Shown here: positions 53,123-56,383 of the stretch, piece after piece | Position numbering within the stretch: the stretch's first letter is position 1 | Layout: every line of letters starts with the position of its first letter | DNA from: an uncultured Muribaculaceae bacterium | GTDB taxonomy: Bacteria > Bacteroidota > Bacteroidia > Bacteroidales > Muribaculaceae | Length of the DNA stretch: 56,383 nucleotides | NCBI GenBank assembly: GCA_910584055.1 | Contig: CAJTZS010000026.1 | Span: forward strand, 1-56,383 | Direction of reading: 5' to 3' | Notes under the pieces: generated by a model | The model's input: the letters and a program-made list of their open reading frames with translations, nothing else | Databases searched by the model: none | What the model was told of the DNA's origin: nothing | Translations under genes and position numbers: made by a program

Positions 53123-54520
53123 TCAGAAACTGCAATTTTTCGGATAACGGGGGAAAGGTATCACGTCACGGATGTTCTGCATACCTGTCACGAATAGAAC
53201 AAGACGTTCAAATCCGAGTCCGAAACCGGAATGAGGCACCGACCCGAACTTACGGGTGTCCATATACCATGGAATGTCTGCCATCCCGAGTTCCTCCATG
53301 CGGGCCTTGAGCACATCGTAATTCTCTTCACGCTGCGATCCGCCGATTATCTCGCCGATCTGCGGGAAGAGCACGTCCATACCGCGCACCGTCTTGCCAT
53401 CCTCATTCAGTTTCATATAGAAGGCCTTGATCTCCTTCGGATAGTCCGTGAGCATCACCGGGCGCTTGAAATGCTTCTCAACAAGATAGCGTTCATGTTC
53501 CGAAGCGAGATCCGCACCCCAGTAAACCGGGAATTCAAATTTCTGGCCGCTCTCCTCAAGGATTTTCACTCCTTCTGTATAGGGAAGGCGCACAAAATCA
53601 TTCTCGACCACGAATTTCAGGCGATCGATAAGTTCCTTGTCGAAATGGTCGTTGAGGAACTGTATGTCATCCTTACAATGCTCCAGGGCATAGTTGATAC
53701 AGTATTTGATAAACTCCTCGGCGAGATCCATGTTGTCGTTCACATCGTAGAACGCCATCTCCGGCTCGATCATCCAAAATTCGGAAAGGTGACGCGGAGT
53801 GTTTGAATTCTCGGCGCGGAATGTCGGTCCGAATGTATATATGCATCCGAGAGCAGTCGCTCCAAGCTCACCTTCGAGCTGACCCGACACGGTAAGGCTT
53901 GTGGGGGCGCCGAAGAAATCCTGGCCGTAATCCACACTCCCCTCCTCCGTGAGCGGAAGGTTCTCTATCGGAAGGGTTGTCACCTGAAACATCGCGCCTG
54001 CACCTTCGCAGTCAGACTCCGTGATAAGAGGAGTATGGAAATAATAGAATCCCTTATCGTTAAAAAACTTATGGATTGCAAAAGCGAGGGCGTGACGGAT
54101 ACGTAAAACAGCACCGAACGTGTTAGTGCGCGGGCGAAGGTGCGCAATCTCACGCAGGAACTCTAACGAATGTCCCTTCTTCTGCAGAGGATATTCAGCA
54201 GGGTCGGCAGTGCCGTAAATTTCAAGCTCGTCGGCCTGCACCTCAACAGTCTGACCTTTCCCCTGGCTCTCCACGAGCAAACCCTGCACGTGGATACTCG
54301 AGCCCGTAGTGACAAGCTTCAGGCTCTCCTCCGTGAATTTGGAAAGGTCGAAAACAATCTGAATGTTGTTTATTGTCGAACCGTCATTGAGAGCTACAAA
54401 CTGAACGTTCTTGTTACCGCGACGGGTACGCACCCATCCCTTCACGTCAACCTCCGTGCCGGCATACTTACCCGGCTCTGAAAGCAGCTCTTTAACTGTT
54501 TTTCTTCTTATCTCTTTCAT
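53123..54520 (-). CDS. asnS: Asparaginyl-tRNA synthetase
   Basis: A 465-residue class II tRNA synthetase that charges tRNA-Asn. The N-terminal OB-fold (about 15-100, VKGWVRTRRGNKNVQFVALN) binds the anticodon. Motif 2 is FRAENSNTPRHLSEFWMIEPE and motif 3 is GFGLGFERLVLFVTG; the ending IPFPRYPKNCSF is typical of AsnRS rather than AspRS. Its ATG overlaps the stop of the pseudouridine synthase gene (TAATG), so the two are coupled. The next gene begins 25 bp downstream. Confidence 0.97.
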   Translation of the reverse strand: MKEIRRKTVKELLSEPGKYAGTEVDVKGWVRTRRGNKNVQFVALNDGSTINNIQIVFDLSKFTEESLKLVTTGSSIHVQGLLVESQGKGQTVEVQADELEIYGTADPAEYPLQKKGHSLEFLREIAHLRPRTNTFGAVLRIRHALAFAIHKFFNDKGFYYFHTPLITESDCEGAGAMFQVTTLPIENLPLTEEGSVDYGQDFFGAPTSLTVSGQLEGELGATALGCIYTFGPTFRAENSNTPRHLSEFWMIEPEMAFYDVNDNMDLAEEFIKYCINYALEHCKDDIQFLNDHFDKELIDRLKFVVENDFVRLPYTEGVKILEESGQKFEFPVYWGADLASEHERYLVEKHFKRPVMLTDYPKEIKAFYMKLNEDGKTVRGMDVLFPQIGEIIGGSQREENYDVLKARMEELGMADIPWYMDTRKFGSVPHSGFGLGFERLVLFVTGMQNIRDVIPFPRYPKNCSF

Positions 54521-55989
54521 TATTCAAATGCTCCCATTCGTAAATAGTTAACCTCTTCCTGTGTAAGGTATCTCCAGCGGCCGCGGGGGAGATTCTTCTT
54601 GGTGAGGCCTGCGAAATATACACGGTCGAGCTTAGTGACACGGTATCCGAGGCTCTCGAAGATACGGCGCACAATACGGTTTCTTCCGCTATGGATCTCT
54701 ATACCCGCCTGGTTACGGTCGGTGTCGAAAACATAGCTGATGGCGTCGGCATGAATCTCTCCATCCTCAAGCTCTATCCCGTCGGCGATACGCTGCATAT
54801 CCTCCTCCGCGATATCCTTGTCCGTCCATACGTGATAGATTTTCTTCTTCACGAACTTGGGATGAGTAAGCTTGGATGCAAGGTCACCGTCGTTGGTGAG
54901 CAGAAGCACTCCAGTGGTGTTGCGGTCGAGACGACCTACAGGATATATACGCTCCTGACAAGCGTTTTTAACGATGTCGAGCACCGTTGTGCGGCCGTTG
55001 GGGTCATCGCTCGTCGTGACGCAATCCTTCGGCTTGTTGAGGAGGACGTAGCATTTACGCTCCGGAGTGACAACTTTCTCGTCGAATTCCACGACGTCGT
55101 TGCGTGAAATCTTTGTTCCGAGCTCCGTCACAACCTCGCCGTTGACTTTCACCTTACCGGAGGTTATATATTCATCGGCCTCACGACGCGAGCATATCCC
55201 GGCGTTTGCCATATATTTGTTAAGACGGACCTGTTCGTTCGGATCGATATCCTCCAGAACATAATCTATCTGTTTGGGACGGGGCATAAACCTCATTCCC
55301 TGATTGTTTCTATTGTTATTGGGGCGGAATCCCTGCTGACGGTTCTGACCGTAGCCGCCTTGACGGTTATTCTGCTGGCGATATCCTCCCTGCTGGCGGT
55401 TCTGACCATAGCCTCCCTGCTGGCGATTCTGATTATAGCCGCCTTGCGGACGGTTCTGGCCATAGCCTCCCTGCTGGCGGTTCTGACCATAGCCACCTTG
55501 CGGACGGTTCTGATTGTAACCACCCTGCGGACGGTTCTGGCTATAACCTGCAGGACGCTGCTGGAATGAGTTTTCCTGATTTTGCTGATAACTGCCCTGC
55601 TGACGGTTCTGACCGTAACCCTGCTGGCGGTTCTGGCCGTAACCCTGATTGCGCTGCTGATAGCTGCCCTGGCCATAACCTTGGGGACGCTGCTGGTAGC
55701 CGCCATGACCGTAGCCCTGGCCACGCTGCTGGTAACCACCTTGATTATAACCTTGGTTACGCTGCTGATAACCGCCCTGACGGTTCTGGTTATAGCCATA
55801 ATTACGCTGCTGATAGGGGCGTTGCTCTCGCTCCTGACCGTCCTCGCTCTGGCGGGGTGCTTCAGAAGGGTAATTCACTTTCTCGTAGCGCGACTCATTT
55901 TCCCCGTTTTCTGACGAAGATACATTCATACTGGGAGCACCAATTCTCGGTCTCTTAGACTTTTTAGCTTCTTCCATTGTTTTTTTCAT
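54520..55989 (-). CDS. RsuA/RluB-family pseudouridine synthase with long low-complexity N-terminus
   Basis: A 489-residue enzyme that should isomerise a specific uridine in rRNA. The S4 RNA-binding domain is at about 255-305 (LNKYMANAGICSRREADEYI), and the catalytic domain has VGRLDRNTTGVLLLTNDGD with the catalytic Asp in GRLDRNT. The closing part (EIHSGRNRIVRRIFESLGY) is typical of RluB/RsuA types. Before this, residues about 45-235 are an array of Gln, Gly, Asn, Arg and Tyr (units like QGGYGQNR), predicted to be disordered. That N-terminus more than doubles the usual N-terminal length. The gene is first of the asnS operon and has a strong promoter. Confidence 0.92.
   Translation of the reverse strand: MKKTMEEAKKSKRPRIGAPSMNVSSSENGENESRYEKVNYPSEAPRQSEDGQEREQRPYQQRNYGYNQNRQGGYQQRNQGYNQGGYQQRGQGYGHGGYQQRPQGYGQGSYQQRNQGYGQNRQQGYGQNRQQGSYQQNQENSFQQRPAGYSQNRPQGGYNQNRPQGGYGQNRQQGGYGQNRPQGGYNQNRQQGGYGQNRQQGGYRQQNNRQGGYGQNRQQGFRPNNNRNNQGMRFMPRPKQIDYVLEDIDPNEQVRLNKYMANAGICSRREADEYITSGKVKVNGEVVTELGTKISRNDVVEFDEKVVTPERKCYVLLNKPKDCVTTSDDPNGRTTVLDIVKNACQERIYPVGRLDRNTTGVLLLTNDGDLASKLTHPKFVKKKIYHVWTDKDIAEEDMQRIADGIELEDGEIHADAISYVFDTDRNQAGIEIHSGRNRIVRRIFESLGYRVTKLDRVYFAGLTKKNLPRGRWRYLTQEEVNYLRMGAFE
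55290..55810 (-). repeat. In-frame tandem codon repeats encoding the QGGYGQNR array
   Basis: Short DNA units of about 24 bases recur in frame, each encoding a Q-N-R-(Q/P)-Q-G-G-Y-type unit. Glycine and glutamine codons vary slightly among units, so the array is not a fresh duplication throughout. Length differences between strains would change only the disordered N-terminus. Confidence 0.75.
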
Positions 55990-56143
55990 TTAGCACCGGG
56001 GCATCTCTGCCTTGTTTAGGCGCGTGATTGACAATCGTTTTTCAGTAATCGGTATAATAATTTCTATGTTAAATTTACTTATTATTATAGAATTATATAA
56101 TTCATTTCAAATTGACCTAAATGGTTCAATCCTTTAAAACGTG

Positions 56144-56174
56144 CAAATGTAACCATTTTTCTCCAATAATCAAA
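56144..56174 (-). promoter_or_regulatory. Bacteroidetes-type promoter of the pseudouridine synthase-asnS operon
   Basis: On the minus strand TTTG (56174-56171), 19 bases, then TACATTTG (56151-56144), full matches to both boxes. Transcription would begin near 56137, giving a leader of about 148 bases before the ATG at 55989. The AT-rich leader shows no structured RNA family that I recognise. Confidence 0.75.
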
Positions 56175-56383
56175 AATTTAACCGAATTTCCTCAAAATTT
56201 CATTTACTCACTTCCAAATTTAACCAGTTTTTCCAGAATTAATCATCTGCACCATCCACAAATTCCCGTTTATCGCACTGAACATTATTCCTCGCAGAGC
56301 CGCAGAGGGCGCAAAGGTTTGACACTTGTGTCTTTTCCTGATTTAGGTTGACCGTCTGAAGGTCCTAACCCTGATAGAAGTTG
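56175..56383. other. Right-edge non-coding stretch with a short CGCAGAG repeat
   Basis: No gene is recognised. At 56291-56316 three units CTCGCAGAG, CCGCAGAG and GGCGCAAAG follow each other; similar CGCAGAG strings are scattered in intergenic DNA of Bacteroidales (recollection, not checked). The rest is AT-rich. Confidence 0.35.

Noticed and set aside
55290..55810. CRISPR or intergenic tandem repeat
   Set aside because: The repeats are in frame with the pseudouridine synthase and encode a continuous low-complexity segment.
55360..55914. Plus-strand Leu/Ala/Ile-rich open frames opposite the repeat array
   Set aside because: They are reverse-frame shadows of the codon repeats; the hydrophobic pattern is forced by the Gln/Gly/Arg codons on the other strand.

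Overview
The window looks like a piece of a gut Bacteroidales chromosome, most plausibly Muribaculaceae (inference). The grounds are two SusC/SusD pairs, lipoproteins with Cys lipoboxes after short leaders, C-terminal sorting-type domains on secreted proteins, and promoters with the Bacteroidetes TTTG / TAnnTTTG pattern. No rRNA, tRNA, CRISPR array, transposase or integrase gene was recognised.

Left part (1-30.8 kb). A PIF1-type helicase comes first, followed by a polysaccharide-utilisation locus that exists twice, head to head. The minus-strand arm (11423 to 2692) runs phosphoesterase (frameshifted) - susC - susD - BACON lipoprotein. The plus-strand arm (12218 to 22736) runs GH13 - phosphoesterase (intact) - susC - susD - BACON lipoprotein. 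The 794-bp divergent region between them has nested symmetry: one operator-like palindrome per leader, a pair of 38-bp inverted repeats, and a perfect 43-bp hairpin at the centre. The SusC/SusD pairs should import glycans released at the surface, while the phosphoesterases and the GH13 enzyme remove phosphate and alpha-glucosyl groups; the substrate is unknown. Downstream on the plus strand lie a frameshifted two-module secreted protein that shares a module with the PUL lipoproteins, a C10 cysteine protease next to a serpin, a GH27 alpha-galactosidase and an SGNH hydrolase.

Middle (30.8-46.7 kb, all minus strand). A 2604-residue subtilisin-like protease and a second secreted protein, both with C-terminal sorting-type domains, are followed by a nonulosonic-acid cluster. 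In transcription order this cluster is two GYF-domain membrane proteins, a LegC-type aminotransferase, NeuD-like, NeuB, NeuC and a Crp/Fnr regulator whose start overlaps the neuC stop. No CMP-sugar synthetase or LegB dehydratase is in the window.

Right part (46.7-56.4 kb, all minus strand) is housekeeping: an RsuA/RluB-type pseudouridine synthase with a long Q/G/N/R/Y-rich N-terminus, asnS, a DUF4105 membrane protein, an alkaline-phosphatase-fold protein that appears to lack its catalytic residues, and secA. A clear Bacteroidetes promoter precedes the pseudouridine synthase gene.

All homology statements come from reading motifs by eye; no database search was run.
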